Shown one piece after another: positions 22,115 through 31,473 of a stretch of DNA of 64,000 nt. The DNA lies in contig NZ_BKZW01000001.1 of the NCBI RefSeq assembly GCF_008974265.1, forward strand, positions 1,488,001 to 1,552,000. Reading direction: 5' to 3'. This stretch comes from Dictyobacter vulcani. GTDB taxonomy: Bacteria; Chloroflexota; Ktedonobacteria; Ktedonobacterales; Ktedonobacteraceae. Position 1 is the first letter of the stretch; every line of letters starts with the position of its first letter. A program made the position numbers and the translations under genes. The notes below the pieces were generated by a model. The model was not told the DNA's origin, ran no database searches, and saw only the letters and a list, made by a program, of their open reading frames with translations.

Positions 22115-22453
22115 CTACTTATTACATAACCACTGTTCACCGTAGTCACGCATGCTATCGATCACAGAAACCAGGTCACGCCCCTTCTCGGTAAGAGAAT
22201 ATTCGACACGAGGAGGTACTTCAGCAAATGTTTGACGGACGATGATCCCCTCTTTTTCAAGAGAACGTAATCGTTCGGAAAGTGTTTTAGGGCTGATGCC
22301 CTGGAGAGAGCGCTCTAACTGATGAAACCGCTTGACACCAGACGTCAAATCGCGAATAATTAGTATAGTCCATTTCCCGCCAATCACCTGAACCGTGCGG
22401 GCGACCGGACACATTATTTTCTCTACTTGATCGGATCGTGTTAGCTCCATCAC
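22115..22453 (-). CDS. HxlR-family winged-helix regulator
   Basis: A 112-residue DNA-binding protein of the HxlR (MarR-like) family: CPVARTVQVIGGKWTILIIRDL, GVKRFHQLERSLQGISPKTLSERLR, and the wing PPRVEYSLTEKGRDL. The Cys in the N-terminal CPV is conserved in redox- or aldehyde-sensing members. The start is GTG at 22453 or ATG one codon later. It faces away from the NYN gene. Target unknown. Confidence 0.92.
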   Translation of the reverse strand: MMELTRSDQVEKIMCPVARTVQVIGGKWTILIIRDLTSGVKRFHQLERSLQGISPKTLSERLRSLEKEGIIVRQTFAEVPPRVEYSLTEKGRDLVSVIDSMRDYGEQWLCNK

Positions 22454-22654
22454 TTGTTACTCTTTTGTCTCTCTTGTTCTTTCTCAACTACAGAATATAC
22501 CATAGTAGGTACGCAAAGTAAAGCGCAGACCTCTCGACTTTAACCATAAAGTATGATATGCTCATAGCTAGAGGATAACACTGCTAGGTATCCGAGCACC
22601 TGAACAATCATAAATCTTGGCCTGCGCGGTTTCTCCCCATGAGAGGAGAAGGTT

Positions 22655-24013
22655 GTGCCCGAAGATATTGCTTTATTCATCGATTTTGAGAACATACGCT
22701 ACAGTATGCTGAATATACAACGGCGGGAGCCAGACCCACAAGAGCTCATTGCTGTCGCTCGCCGCTATGGCACTGTTATGGTCGCCCGCGCTTATGCGGA
22801 TTGGTCTCGGCAACCAGAGCCATTTAAAGGAAGCTTAACAGCGGCAATGATAGACCGTGTTGATTGTCCTGCCAAACAGAGGGATCGTATTCGCATGGGT
22901 ACGGTTCATTATGCATCTGGTAGTACTCCAACTGGCTCTCTTGGCTCCTCAAACTATGTTGCTGAGCAAGGAACTGGCGCTTATCCCCGGCAGTGGCCCT
23001 CGAATGTTACGAGTAACTCTGGCTCTCTACCCGCGATTCAGCCAGGTCTCCTAAACAGTGGTTGGCCAACTGAAGCGGAGTCGTCACTCTCACTCCACAA
23101 TGATCTGGATGAGAATCTTCTCACTGAGGAAGAAGAGCAGCCTCCTGAAGATCAATATTCCTTATCAGAAGATCAGCAGCGCGAATCCTATCGCCAATTG
23201 CCTTATGGAAATTCCTATGGTCAATCCAGCCCTACCGGCCCGCTTGGGCAAAGTAATACTGGTCCTTTAGGATATTCTAATAGCCCCCAGCATACTGGAA
23301 ATACTGGTCACATGCCCGCTGTCAATCCTGCCAATAGCACTATTGTGCAGAGCACGGTTGTACAAAGTACTGTCGATCTGAATATGTTGATGGATATTAT
23401 CGAAACTGTTTTTGATCGTCCCACCATCTCTACATTTGTTTTGATGACCGGCGATAAAGATTTTACTCGTATTAGTGCCCGTCTAAAGTTACGTTTGAAC
23501 AAAACTGTTATTGTTGTTGGTATTCCAGGAACCGTCAGCCGAGATTTAATCAGTAGTGCTAATCAATTTGTGCCTCTAGTCCCAGGTGGCGTGAGCAGTA
23601 ATACTGGACAGTTACCCATTGTCCAGATGTCACCTAGCAGTGCTCTTACTACCAGTACCGGTTCTATGCCCGCAGTAAACTTTAATAATAGTGGATCTCA
23701 GTATCAGCAACCCCCTTATGGCAGCCCACCGATGGATGTACTCGATCCACAATTTTTACAGTTTCTGGATTATATCGACCGCAACTGGTCCTGGCGTACA
23801 ATTATCGGGGTGTCCAATTTTATTGGTGATCCGGTCAATCCGAAGAATCGCTTCCGCGGACGTTTAACACGTGATTCTGCTCGTGAGTTGCTTAATAGCT
23901 GCATCCAGCAAAATATCTTACTCGTTCAAACAGATGCGACCGGAGCTGAAGATCTCCGCTTAAATCGTACACATCCTGGTGTTGATGAAGTACTAAAACA
24001 ATTTGTACGTTAA
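22655..24013 (+). CDS. NYN-domain (LabA-like) protein with low-complexity insert
   Basis: A 452-residue protein with the PIN-like NYN nuclease fold. The N-terminal acidic motif is LFIDFENI (D10, N13) and the second half is MDIIETVFDRPTISTFVLMTGDKDF (D241, D267, D269). Between residues about 87 and 228 lies a Ser/Gly/Pro/Gln-rich insert with repeated short motifs (TGSLG, TGPLG twice, NTGHMPAVNP); related motifs recur at 315-345 (NTGQLPIV, STGSMPAVN). The C terminus (about 360-452) looks like a winged-helix domain (RDSARELLNSCIQQNILLVQ). NYN proteins are thought to cleave or bind RNA. The start is GTG with GGAGAAGG upstream. Confidence 0.85.
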   Translation: MPEDIALFIDFENIRYSMLNIQRREPDPQELIAVARRYGTVMVARAYADWSRQPEPFKGSLTAAMIDRVDCPAKQRDRIRMGTVHYASGSTPTGSLGSSNYVAEQGTGAYPRQWPSNVTSNSGSLPAIQPGLLNSGWPTEAESSLSLHNDLDENLLTEEEEQPPEDQYSLSEDQQRESYRQLPYGNSYGQSSPTGPLGQSNTGPLGYSNSPQHTGNTGHMPAVNPANSTIVQSTVVQSTVDLNMLMDIIETVFDRPTISTFVLMTGDKDFTRISARLKLRLNKTVIVVGIPGTVSRDLISSANQFVPLVPGGVSSNTGQLPIVQMSPSSALTTSTGSMPAVNFNNSGSQYQQPPYGSPPMDVLDPQFLQFLDYIDRNWSWRTIIGVSNFIGDPVNPKNRFRGRLTRDSARELLNSCIQQNILLVQTDATGAEDLRLNRTHPGVDEVLKQFVR

Positions 24014-24073
24014 TAATTGCGTAAAACTTGACTATGATTCTGCTTCTGTAATATCCTAAGGAAGAACGTAGGT

Positions 24074-24118
24074 CCCGGTGAAAGCCAAAAACTCATGTAT
24101 GAGCAGGCCTTCACCGGG
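24074..24118 (+). terminator. Terminator of the NYN gene
   Basis: CCCGGTGAA (24074-24082) pairs with TTCACCGGG (24110-24118), extended inward by GCC/GGC, and is followed by CTCTTTGTTTTC. A typical intrinsic terminator before the peptidase gene. Confidence 0.75.
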
Positions 24119-24173
24119 CTCTTTGTTTTCGTGGGAATTTATCTATAATAGCATGTGTTTTGTGGAGGTTAGT

Positions 24174-25241
24174 ATGATAAATGAAGCACGCGTTGCTTTT
24201 CTTGAAAAGATGATCAGCAGCCCCAGTCCTTCCGGCTTTGAACAACCCGTACAACAGGTTGTGCGAGAAGAGATTCAGAAATATACTGATGAAGTGCGCA
24301 CCGATGTCCACGGAAATGTGATTGCTGCTCTTAATCCGGCAGGCAATCCACGTGTGATGTTAACCGCACATAGTGATGAGCTAGGCTTTCTGATCCGCTA
24401 CATTGATGAACAAGGTTTCCTTTATTTCGCTCCCATTGGTGGTTACGATCCTTCAACACTACCTGGCAACCGTGTTAACGTACACACACCCAATGGACCC
24501 ATCCTGGGTGTGATCGGCAGACCACCTGTGCATACGCTGAGTCCAGAAGAGCGTGGTAAAGGTCCAAAACTGGCTGATCTGTGGATTGATATCGGCGTTT
24601 CCAGCCAGGAAGAAGCCAAAAAACTGGTGCCACTGGGTAGCGTAGCTACACGAGCAGCTGAATTGGAACGTATGCAGAAAGACGTGATCGTCTCACGAGC
24701 GCTGGATGATAAGTCCAGTCTGTTTGCTCTGGTAGAGACAATGCGCCGCTTACATAAAAAGCGGACAGCATTAAAGGCTGGCGTCTTCTTTGTATCTGCA
24801 GTACAGGAAGAAGTGGGTTCTCGTGGTGCCCAGACGGCGGCCTTTAGCGTTGATCCATTGATCGCAGTAGCAGTAGATGTGACCTTTACTTCGGACCATC
24901 CTGGTACCTCGAAAAAAGATCTGGGAGAGATCAAGCTCAATGGCGGACCAGTACTCTCAATTGGGGGTCATATTAATCCACGTGTGTATCAACTCTTAGT
25001 CAAAGCAGCCGATGAGGCTGGCATAAGCTGGCAGATTGATCCACAGGCAGCCAGGACATCAACCGATACTGACGTTATTCAGGTAGTTCGCGGTGGTGTA
25101 GCTACGGCTCTTATCAGTATTCCCTGTCGCTATCTCCATACAGGATCTGAGATTGCTTCGCTTAAGGATATTGACGAAGTTGCCGAACTCTTAACCCATT
25201 TTGTACTGGCGTTAGATAAAGACACCAACGTCATACCTTAA
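24174..25241 (+). CDS. M42-family metallo-aminopeptidase
   Basis: A 355-residue dinuclear-metal peptidase of the M42 family (glutamyl/tetrahedral aminopeptidase type). Metal and catalytic sites appear as LTAHSDELGF (His, Asp), SRALDDKSS (bridging Asp), VQEEVGSRGA (catalytic Glu pair), VDVTFTSDHPG and RYLHTGSE (His). The start MINEARV at 24174 follows GGAGGT; the longer open frame runs through the upstream terminator. These enzymes trim peptides in the cytoplasm, often as dodecamers. Single gene. Confidence 0.94.
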   Translation: MINEARVAFLEKMISSPSPSGFEQPVQQVVREEIQKYTDEVRTDVHGNVIAALNPAGNPRVMLTAHSDELGFLIRYIDEQGFLYFAPIGGYDPSTLPGNRVNVHTPNGPILGVIGRPPVHTLSPEERGKGPKLADLWIDIGVSSQEEAKKLVPLGSVATRAAELERMQKDVIVSRALDDKSSLFALVETMRRLHKKRTALKAGVFFVSAVQEEVGSRGAQTAAFSVDPLIAVAVDVTFTSDHPGTSKKDLGEIKLNGGPVLSIGGHINPRVYQLLVKAADEAGISWQIDPQAARTSTDTDVIQVVRGGVATALISIPCRYLHTGSEIASLKDIDEVAELLTHFVLALDKDTNVIP

Positions 25242-25302
25242 GCAAGCTTTTTTTTGCAATCCCATTTACTTTCTGATTACCTATCCTCAGTGGTAGTCTC
25301 CC

Positions 25303-25767
25303 TTACATAGGAGGCATCTGCTGAGGATATTCAGCTTTTGGCTGATAGGGATCATCCTGAAGCTGTTCCGGCGCGGCACGATACATAGGCTCTGGATCGC
25401 GGGAAGGTTCGCTGCTCGCAGGTTGATACTGATAGCCCTGTTGATAGGACTGTGTGTAGCTCGGAGCCTCTTCCTGGCTATGGGGCTGCTGACCCGTTGG
25501 CTGGTAATAGGGAGGCTGATAGTAAGGTGCCTGCTGACCTTGCGGTGGATTGTAGTATGGCGGTTGCTGATTCATTGTCGCCGACCGTTTGCTCATATAG
25601 ATGAGAGAGGCAATGGCTGCGACAATAATACCAATCACCAGAACAACTGCCCCAAATCGGCTTGAAGCAATCCCGATAATGGCAAAGAGCAGCCACGGAA
25701 AACCATACCAACCTCCGCGCATCCGCCGTCGGCGCGGATAGCCAGGTCGATAGTTAAACCAAAACAT
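25303..25767 (-). CDS. Small membrane protein with Pro/Gln/Tyr-rich tail
   Basis: A 154-residue protein of unknown function. The start MFWFNYRPGY at 25767 follows AAAGGA; the longer frame is unlikely. It has a basic stretch (PRRRRMRGG), two hydrophobic segments (WYGFPWLLFAIIGIA and FGAVVLVIGIIVAAIASLIY), then about 85 residues of low complexity with repeated YYQPP, QQ and EP motifs. The topology mirrors, in reverse, the protein at 1533-1952. No family recognised. Confidence 0.72.
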   Translation of the reverse strand: MFWFNYRPGYPRRRRMRGGWYGFPWLLFAIIGIASSRFGAVVLVIGIIVAAIASLIYMSKRSATMNQQPPYYNPPQGQQAPYYQPPYYQPTGQQPHSQEEAPSYTQSYQQGYQYQPASSEPSRDPEPMYRAAPEQLQDDPYQPKAEYPQQMPPM

Positions 25768-26033
25768 AATATGATCCTTTTCGCCATTCCTGACGAACTC
25801 ATCTTCGTTAGCTACCAGATGACGTTTTATATTACTAAATGCTATACTCAACTTTTATAAATATAACATTCAGTAATAACAGTGTCAAGGGGTATCTATT
25901 TTTCCTGCTTACAAATGATGGTATGTTTTACTCATTTTTATTTACGCGCTCTTTGAATATAGACGGAAGCAGGAATAAAAAATCAAACGATATAACGAAT
26001 ACGTAGAAGGATTGCAGGAGTTGTATTGAGAAG

Positions 26034-27008
26034 TTAACTGACTGGCTCATTCTGACTTCCCATCCGACGCAGCGCCAGGACATATTTAATCAACTCCACA
26101 AAAATTGTGGCATCCGGTAGCTGTGAAAGGTACGTCAGATCCAGGCACGTGTCCTCAACGCTGATCAAAGCCAGGCCAGAGTCAACATAGACACATGTAC
26201 GCAACTGTTCCCACTGAAAGAGTTGCTGCCCATTATTGATACCTTCCCAGCTGACAGTAAAACGTCCAAAAGTGACTGCATCGCCAGAATTATAGGAGGT
26301 ACGCGCACGCGAAAAAAGATAGCGGAAGGTTTTACCATAAATAAGATGTTGTACAGTCGAACTATTTGCCCAGCTACGCCGCAACTTCATGCTCGTCCCA
26401 TTGTTGCAAACAATGCACGCAAAGCCTTTTCCCAGGCGAATGGAAGCAATTTGTTCCCAGCGCACAACCTTGCGCGGGAGCAAGGTCTGCATAAAGAGAC
26501 ATCCATCGGTACATATCAATACAGAATGCAAAAATGGTGAAAAATAGAGAGCGAGCGAACTCATCAAGCCGCCCACCACCATTAAAAAGAGGCTCCCGAA
26601 GAGATAGGCATCAGGATCTTGATAGGGGAATGTATTGATAAAGTAGCCGGACAGAGTGACAAGCAACAGGCTGAGGATGCTACACACAATATTCAAGGCA
26701 AAAATACGTCTGTTTCCCCGCCGGTACATGATCCAACCAAAAACGGTGGGAACAGCTCCTGCAAGTGGAGGCCATAACCAGGCCATATAAAGATGATAAG
26801 TGTATGTCGTAGAAATAAGCAGGATACTACCACAGGTAACACAAAATAAGCCACATAAAGCTACCACAAGGAGTTCAACAAAAATTAAGGTCATATGCGA
26901 TGGAGAATAGCGGCGGGAATTAAAATTGAATTTTCTGGTGGGGACGCCCAGATTGTATTTTCTGGCAAGGAAATGATCCCGGGGTGAAATTTGATTTGCC
27001 ACGAGCAA
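26034..27008 (-). CDS. Integral membrane protein with PH-like C-terminal part
   Basis: A 324-residue protein. Four hydrophobic segments lie in the first 170 residues (for example FVELLVVALCGLFCVTCGSILLI and LFGSLFLMVVGGLMSSLALYF). The soluble C-terminal half has two similar beta-rich stretches (VVRWEQIASIRLG and FQWEQLRTCVYV), suggestive of PH-like domains in bacterial membrane proteins. I recognise no named family and no function. It lies next to tRNA-Gln on the same strand, which is probably transcribed first. Confidence 0.7.
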   Translation of the reverse strand: MLVANQISPRDHFLARKYNLGVPTRKFNFNSRRYSPSHMTLIFVELLVVALCGLFCVTCGSILLISTTYTYHLYMAWLWPPLAGAVPTVFGWIMYRRGNRRIFALNIVCSILSLLLVTLSGYFINTFPYQDPDAYLFGSLFLMVVGGLMSSLALYFSPFLHSVLICTDGCLFMQTLLPRKVVRWEQIASIRLGKGFACIVCNNGTSMKLRRSWANSSTVQHLIYGKTFRYLFSRARTSYNSGDAVTFGRFTVSWEGINNGQQLFQWEQLRTCVYVDSGLALISVEDTCLDLTYLSQLPDATIFVELIKYVLALRRMGSQNEPVS

Positions 27009-27026
27009 TAATCCTTTAGATTAAGG

Positions 27027-27097
27027 CTGGAGTGCAGGGATTCGAACCCCGATTACCTGTTCCAAAGACAGATGTCCTACCATTGGACGACACTCCA
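27027..27097 (-). tRNA. tRNA-Gln (UUG)
   Basis: On the minus strand the acceptor arms are TGGAGTG and CACTCCA (7 bp) with discriminator G. The anticodon loop CTTTGGA, closed by TCTGT/ACAGG, gives anticodon TTG. The T arm GGGGTTCGAATCCC is canonical. CCA is not encoded (CCT follows), so it must be added by an enzyme. Length 71 nt without CCA. Confidence 0.95.
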
Positions 27098-27531
27098 ATA
27101 TGCTCACCTCCCATATAATAACTCTTTCTTTGTGGGTTGTCAATACACCTACCCGGCAATTTCAGGGCTTTTTATGTTCCTTTTCATTTTTGGCATGAAC
27201 CAGGCATGCAAAAATTCAGCTGACGATTTGATTTCAAGGATCCCAAAACTATCCGCTACATAGGAAAAAGGGCCGGGTTGATAAGAATAGCTAATAGTAA
27301 GGTTTTACAGCGTCTATTCACATAGAAAGTACGCAATTAAAAAGCCCTTCACTCGTTGCTCGCAAAAGTCACCATAACGCAACATCTGGAAGTTGATCAA
27401 TTGCGCGAGGACAATAAAACCGCTCAAGCCGCTTCGCGCAAATGTTTACATGGCTGGTGTGCCCATTATACTGTACTCATACCATAACAGCTGAAAAGCC
27501 ATCAGGTAAAACTTATGCCGGGAGGAATACT
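27098..27531. other. Intergenic region after tRNA-Gln
   Basis: About 430 bases. Bases 27343-27486 can be read as a short open stretch (including LEVDQLREDNKTAQAASRKC) without a good start; it may be a decayed gene tail but is too short to call. The rest holds nothing I can support. Confidence 0.35.
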
Positions 27532-28746
27532 ATGAACAATTATAGCTGCGGTCCACATCCACGTCGAGCAGCTACACATGCTGTCATTATGCTCATTCTC
27601 GCATGTATGCTAACAGGTTGTACGTTGGGAACTAATAATAATACGACCGCGGCACCACAACATACAGTGCCAGCCGCAACACCGACCATAAACATCACAC
27701 CAACAGCTCCACCATCCATACAATTAGGTCAACAAACCTGCCCCAAAGCCATAGATACCGCAGCTTATTGGAATCCTAAAGTGCCAACGCAACCATCGAG
27801 CGATCAAGTAGAAAGTATTATTTGTGCTTACCTGATGGGTAAAACCCAGCTACAAGCACTTGTCTCTGTCCGTCACAAAAATAGCGGGCTCGTGTTAGAT
27901 CTACATGTGTATGACAAGATTAATGATCCAGCGCCCAAAGAAGTTTTTCAAGTCTCTGGACTCTATAAAGGCGAGGCGAAAGTGAGTACCTACAATACTG
28001 TATTGACAAGTGAGGTGAATCAAAACTCGCCACAGAATCAGAAGTTATCTGGTAATACTATGGTGAATGATCTGCAACGCGAATTCAAATGGGCTGATAG
28101 CCGCCAGACACTTGTGCCAGTCTCCTTTCCAGGACTCTTCCCCAGCACGACCCGCTACCAGGCTGAAGCCGAGCAGCAACAGGTGAATCAAGGACAAGAG
28201 GCCTGGAAGTTGAGTGCGACCAGAATGGCTACGACCTTTGTAGCAAGTTCGCAGTTTTTTAACTGGCACAATGGTACCCAGGCCACAATTGTGAGCGGTG
28301 GTGGTCAAAAGGATGTTGACGCGGTTGTCAAAGTCGAGCATAACTCGGCCGCGGGTAAGAATACTGCCACGATTACGATGACCCGTCTGGAGAATAATGC
28401 CAATGGTGGCATCTGGATCGTCACCAAAGCCAGTAGTGAAGGTTTAAGCCTGGATACACCCGCACCACAAAGCCTGCTTAAAAGTCCTGTTGCCGTTAGT
28501 GGAAAAGGGCCGGCTTTTGAAGGGGTAATTGGCAAAATTTCCGTCCTGGACAGCCATTATAATACCCTGGGCACCACCGATGCACATGGTCAACAGGGCA
28601 ATGGACCTACCTCATTCACAGCCACTGTTACCTATACTCCAACCTTCAAAACAGGCACTGAAGATGGCATGCTGGTCCTGATTTCCAACAGTAATGCTGA
28701 TGGTAGTGTCAATGGTATCGCTATCGTAAAACAGCTTCTGGGCTAA
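27532..28746 (+). CDS. Secreted lipoprotein, function unknown
   Basis: A 404-residue lipoprotein. The start MNNYSCG at 27532 follows GGGAGGAAT; the longer frame is unlikely. The signal peptide (VIMLILACMLTGC) ends in a clear lipobox LTGC. A Thr/Pro/Ala-rich linker follows, then two similar-looking regions with aromatic and VxVxH patterns (ALVSVRHKNSGLVLDLHVYD and DAVVKVEHNSAAGKN). No catalytic motif is recognised. It is followed by a strong terminator, so it is a single-gene unit. Confidence 0.8.
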   Translation: MNNYSCGPHPRRAATHAVIMLILACMLTGCTLGTNNNTTAAPQHTVPAATPTINITPTAPPSIQLGQQTCPKAIDTAAYWNPKVPTQPSSDQVESIICAYLMGKTQLQALVSVRHKNSGLVLDLHVYDKINDPAPKEVFQVSGLYKGEAKVSTYNTVLTSEVNQNSPQNQKLSGNTMVNDLQREFKWADSRQTLVPVSFPGLFPSTTRYQAEAEQQQVNQGQEAWKLSATRMATTFVASSQFFNWHNGTQATIVSGGGQKDVDAVVKVEHNSAAGKNTATITMTRLENNANGGIWIVTKASSEGLSLDTPAPQSLLKSPVAVSGKGPAFEGVIGKISVLDSHYNTLGTTDAHGQQGNGPTSFTATVTYTPTFKTGTEDGMLVLISNSNADGSVNGIAIVKQLLG

Positions 28747-28795
28747 ATAGCAACTGTTTGCTTGCTTTAAACAAAGATAGTCGACATAAAAAAAG

Positions 28796-28829
28796 GAGGA
28801 GATAGAGGGCGCAGACCCTTTATCTCCTC
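28796..28829. terminator. Terminator of the lipoprotein gene
   Basis: GAGGAGATAGAGGG (28796-28809) pairs with CCCTTTATCTCCTC (28816-28829), with one G-U pair and a 6-nt loop, preceded by an A run. It may act on both strands. Confidence 0.75.
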
Positions 28830-29075
28830 ACATCATCTCAAAAAGAAGATGACGCCACCTGAGCGAGCTAAGCATCATGGTTGGCCATTGGGTGTTTTCC
28901 CAATGTTTTATTTTCTTAATCTCTTTATAACACAAGAATGTACAGAAGAGTACACTTTTATGGCTATTTCCGTATTTTTTTTATCTTTTTTTAATGCGGT
29001 CGATTATATACAGAAAAGAAAGACATGTACTCGAACAATAACCTGCTTCAAGCAAACAATCGAAGACGATTATTG

Positions 29076-29924
29076 CTAGCGTGGAGGCCCTTGCTGAATA
29101 TAAGGACGCAATTCTTGTAAGGTGCCACGCTCCCAGGAGAGATTTTCAATCCACCAGTTTGTTCCGACCTCTTCATATGCCGAGACCAGGGCTGCATCAT
29201 GGCCACGATCCTTGCCTTCGAGAATTCCCCATTGTACTTTTGTAAATGGCTGAGCGGCTTGCTCTGCTGTCTGTTGAGCGGTGACATAGCTAAAGCAAGC
29301 ATGTGCCTGCTCAGGCGTCATCTGCCCGGTCATATTCACGTCTTTACCAATCGGACAGACACCATCCCAGCGTGCGGCACGGCGCATAGGTTTCTGGTTC
29401 GGCCAGACGCCACCAACCCAGATCGGAACGCGGGGTTGCTGGACAGGGCGGGGCAGGTGACGCACATTATCAATTTGATAATATTTCCCTTCATATGAGA
29501 TACGCTCGCCACTCCAAAGAAGAGAGAGGATTTCTAGCGCTTCATCCATGCGTTCACCATAGGTCTTAGGTTCGCCAGGCTCATGATAATTCACATATTC
29601 AACACCGCCCCCACTACCAACACCCAGGATCATGCGTCCATTGGAGAGTTGATCCAGGGTAGCTACTTCGCGGGCTAATTTCCAGGGTCGGCGTCGGGTA
29701 ACAGGCGTCACCATCGTCCCTAACTTGACGCGCTGAGTACGCATAGCGGCAGCCGTCAACATTATCCAGGGATCGAGTACTTCATCGCCCCATTTATCTC
29801 CAATATGGTCCCAGACAAAAAAACCATCCCAACCGGCTTCTTCTGCCTCATGGGCCACTTCCGCAGCCAGATGGATATCAGCATAATCCCCATGACAATT
29901 AGGAATGGCAATCCCAAATTTCAT
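29076..29924 (-). CDS. LLM-class (luciferase-like) F420/flavin oxidoreductase
   Basis: A 282-residue TIM-barrel oxidoreductase of the luciferase-like monooxygenase class. Typical features are the N-terminal MKFGIAIPNCHGDY, EEAGWDGFFVWDHI, LGTMVTPVTRRRPWKLAREVATLDQLSNGR and LGVGSGG, and PVWVGG-like PIWVGGVWP. Members use F420 or FMN; the cofactor and substrate cannot be told from sequence. AAGGAG lies before the ATG. Single gene. Confidence 0.92.
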   Translation of the reverse strand: MKFGIAIPNCHGDYADIHLAAEVAHEAEEAGWDGFFVWDHIGDKWGDEVLDPWIMLTAAAMRTQRVKLGTMVTPVTRRRPWKLAREVATLDQLSNGRMILGVGSGGGVEYVNYHEPGEPKTYGERMDEALEILSLLWSGERISYEGKYYQIDNVRHLPRPVQQPRVPIWVGGVWPNQKPMRRAARWDGVCPIGKDVNMTGQMTPEQAHACFSYVTAQQTAEQAAQPFTKVQWGILEGKDRGHDAALVSAYEEVGTNWWIENLSWERGTLQELRPYIQQGPPR

Positions 29925-30220
29925 AGCTCATCTCCTTGGTTCTTTTTGTTGTTCATTATACGCTACCGTCAAGATAGCCTCTGTCATATTGCCACAGGAA
30001 GTTTCCGCCAGCATAAATATTGTCAGACTATTATTAATAGCAGCGAAAATTCACAGTCTATATATATGCACGAAGATAAAGTAGATTAATACTAAAAGAG
30101 CATTTTGGCATGTTTGCTGGAAGAGTTGTGGTGATCTGGAATGCCGAGGAGTAAAGCTCTTGCCAGTTTAATACGTGTCAAGGCAAAGAACGTACTGGTC
30201 AACCAAAGGAGTAAGGGCGT
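29925..30220. other. Intergenic region between divergent genes
   Basis: About 300 AT-rich bases between the divergent oxidoreductase and glycosyltransferase genes; both promoters must lie here. No ORF, repeat or RNA gene is seen. Confidence 0.35.
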
Positions 30221-31396
30221 ATGAAGATTGCACAGGTAGCACCACCCTGGATTGCGATCCCACCACAAAGTTACGGTAGTACTGAAAATGTTATTTATCA
30301 TCTGGTTGAAGAACTTGTTGAACTTGGTCATGAAGTTACCTTGTTTGCTCCTGCGGACGCACGTACATCCGCTAAACAGGTCTCGTTTATCCCCAGATCA
30401 TTGATCACAGAAGGTGTGCCCTGGCAAGCCAATCTCAAGGCATACTATCATTTACATAAATCGCTGGAATATATCTCAGAGCACGACTTTGATATTGTCC
30501 ATACTCACCTTTCTTCAAGCAGCGATATGTATATTTTTCCTTTAACCTCTACGCTGCCAACGCCCCACGTGAGTACACTCCATGGATATTTTCCATTTGA
30601 TCGCACCCTTGACAATTGGACCGGTGATGCCGATGGCTACTTTATGGAATGGGCACGCTATGTTCCATTGGTAGCAATTAGCGAATGTGCCAGGACGCAG
30701 GTCTCGCGTCTCATACCCTCGGTCACCTTCGCTGGCACTGTCCACCACGGCATACAGATGCAGCACTATACAGCCAATCTGGAGGCGTGTAATGATGACG
30801 CCTTTATCTGGTTGGGTCGTTTCACTTATGAGAAAGGGGCACATCTGGCAATTGAGGCCGCCAGAAATGCGGGCGTGCCATTAATTTTAGCTGGCATCAA
30901 AGAACAACAGAGTCGAGATGCCATGGAGTATTATCGACATCTGGTTGAACCATATATTGATGGTGACCGTGTGCGCTATCTGGGTCCAGTTACCATGCAG
31001 CACAAAGTTACATTACTACAGCAAGCCAGAGCTTTGCTCAACCCGATTGAATGGGACGAACCGTTTGGGATCGAGATGATCGAAGCCATGGCCACTGGCT
31101 GTCCGGTCATTTCGTTTGCGCGTGGGGCTGCGCCAGAAATTATTGCGCATGGGAAAACAGGCTTTCTGGCCAATAATATGTTGGAAATGACAGATTATAT
31201 GCACCAGGTTGACAGGATTGATCGCCAGACAGTGCGCGCGCATGCAGAGCGCTCATTTGCGGCCAGAGTCATGGCCGCAAAGTATCTGGATATTTACTCG
31301 CATGTTATCGCCACTCAGATGACAGGACCGCAAACACCCTCCAGAGATACCCGGCCTCTGGTCCAGGTCAATAGTGAGAATATACTTTCCGCGTAG
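30221..31396 (+). CDS. GT4-family glycosyltransferase
   Basis: A 391-residue GT-B-fold glycosyltransferase. The N-terminal domain begins MKIAQVAPPWIAIPPQSYGSTE with HEVTLFAPADA; DIVHTHLSSSSD and STLHGYFPF follow. The C-terminal donor site has WLGRFTYEKG and the family EX7E signature EPFGIEMIEAMATG. Likely a sugar transfer to a glycolipid or exopolysaccharide, but no biosynthetic cluster surrounds it. AAGGAG precedes the ATG by about 10 bases. Confidence 0.93.
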   Translation: MKIAQVAPPWIAIPPQSYGSTENVIYHLVEELVELGHEVTLFAPADARTSAKQVSFIPRSLITEGVPWQANLKAYYHLHKSLEYISEHDFDIVHTHLSSSSDMYIFPLTSTLPTPHVSTLHGYFPFDRTLDNWTGDADGYFMEWARYVPLVAISECARTQVSRLIPSVTFAGTVHHGIQMQHYTANLEACNDDAFIWLGRFTYEKGAHLAIEAARNAGVPLILAGIKEQQSRDAMEYYRHLVEPYIDGDRVRYLGPVTMQHKVTLLQQARALLNPIEWDEPFGIEMIEAMATGCPVISFARGAAPEIIAHGKTGFLANNMLEMTDYMHQVDRIDRQTVRAHAERSFAARVMAAKYLDIYSHVIATQMTGPQTPSRDTRPLVQVNSENILSA

Positions 31397-31426
31397 CAAC
31401 GGCGCTACACGGTGTGTCTATATTTG

Positions 31427-31454
31427 AGCCTCGCAGGAAATTTCCTGCGAGGCT
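31427..31454. terminator. Bidirectional terminator palindrome
   Basis: A perfect 28-bp palindrome AGCCTCGCAGGAAA / TTTCCTGCGAGGCT followed by TACTTTT. It separates the convergent glycosyltransferase and beta-CASP genes. Confidence 0.8.
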
Positions 31455-31473
31455 TACTTTTAAGCGTTTCTTG

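Noticed and set aside
27343..27486. Short open stretch with LEVDQLREDNK
   Set aside because: No good start codon or ribosome site and too short to assign; possibly a decayed gene tail, noted only in the gap entry.
28849..29079. 76-codon ORF after the lipoprotein gene
   Set aside because: Phe- and Lys-rich, begins inside a terminator region, lacks a ribosome binding site and overlaps the convergent gene end.
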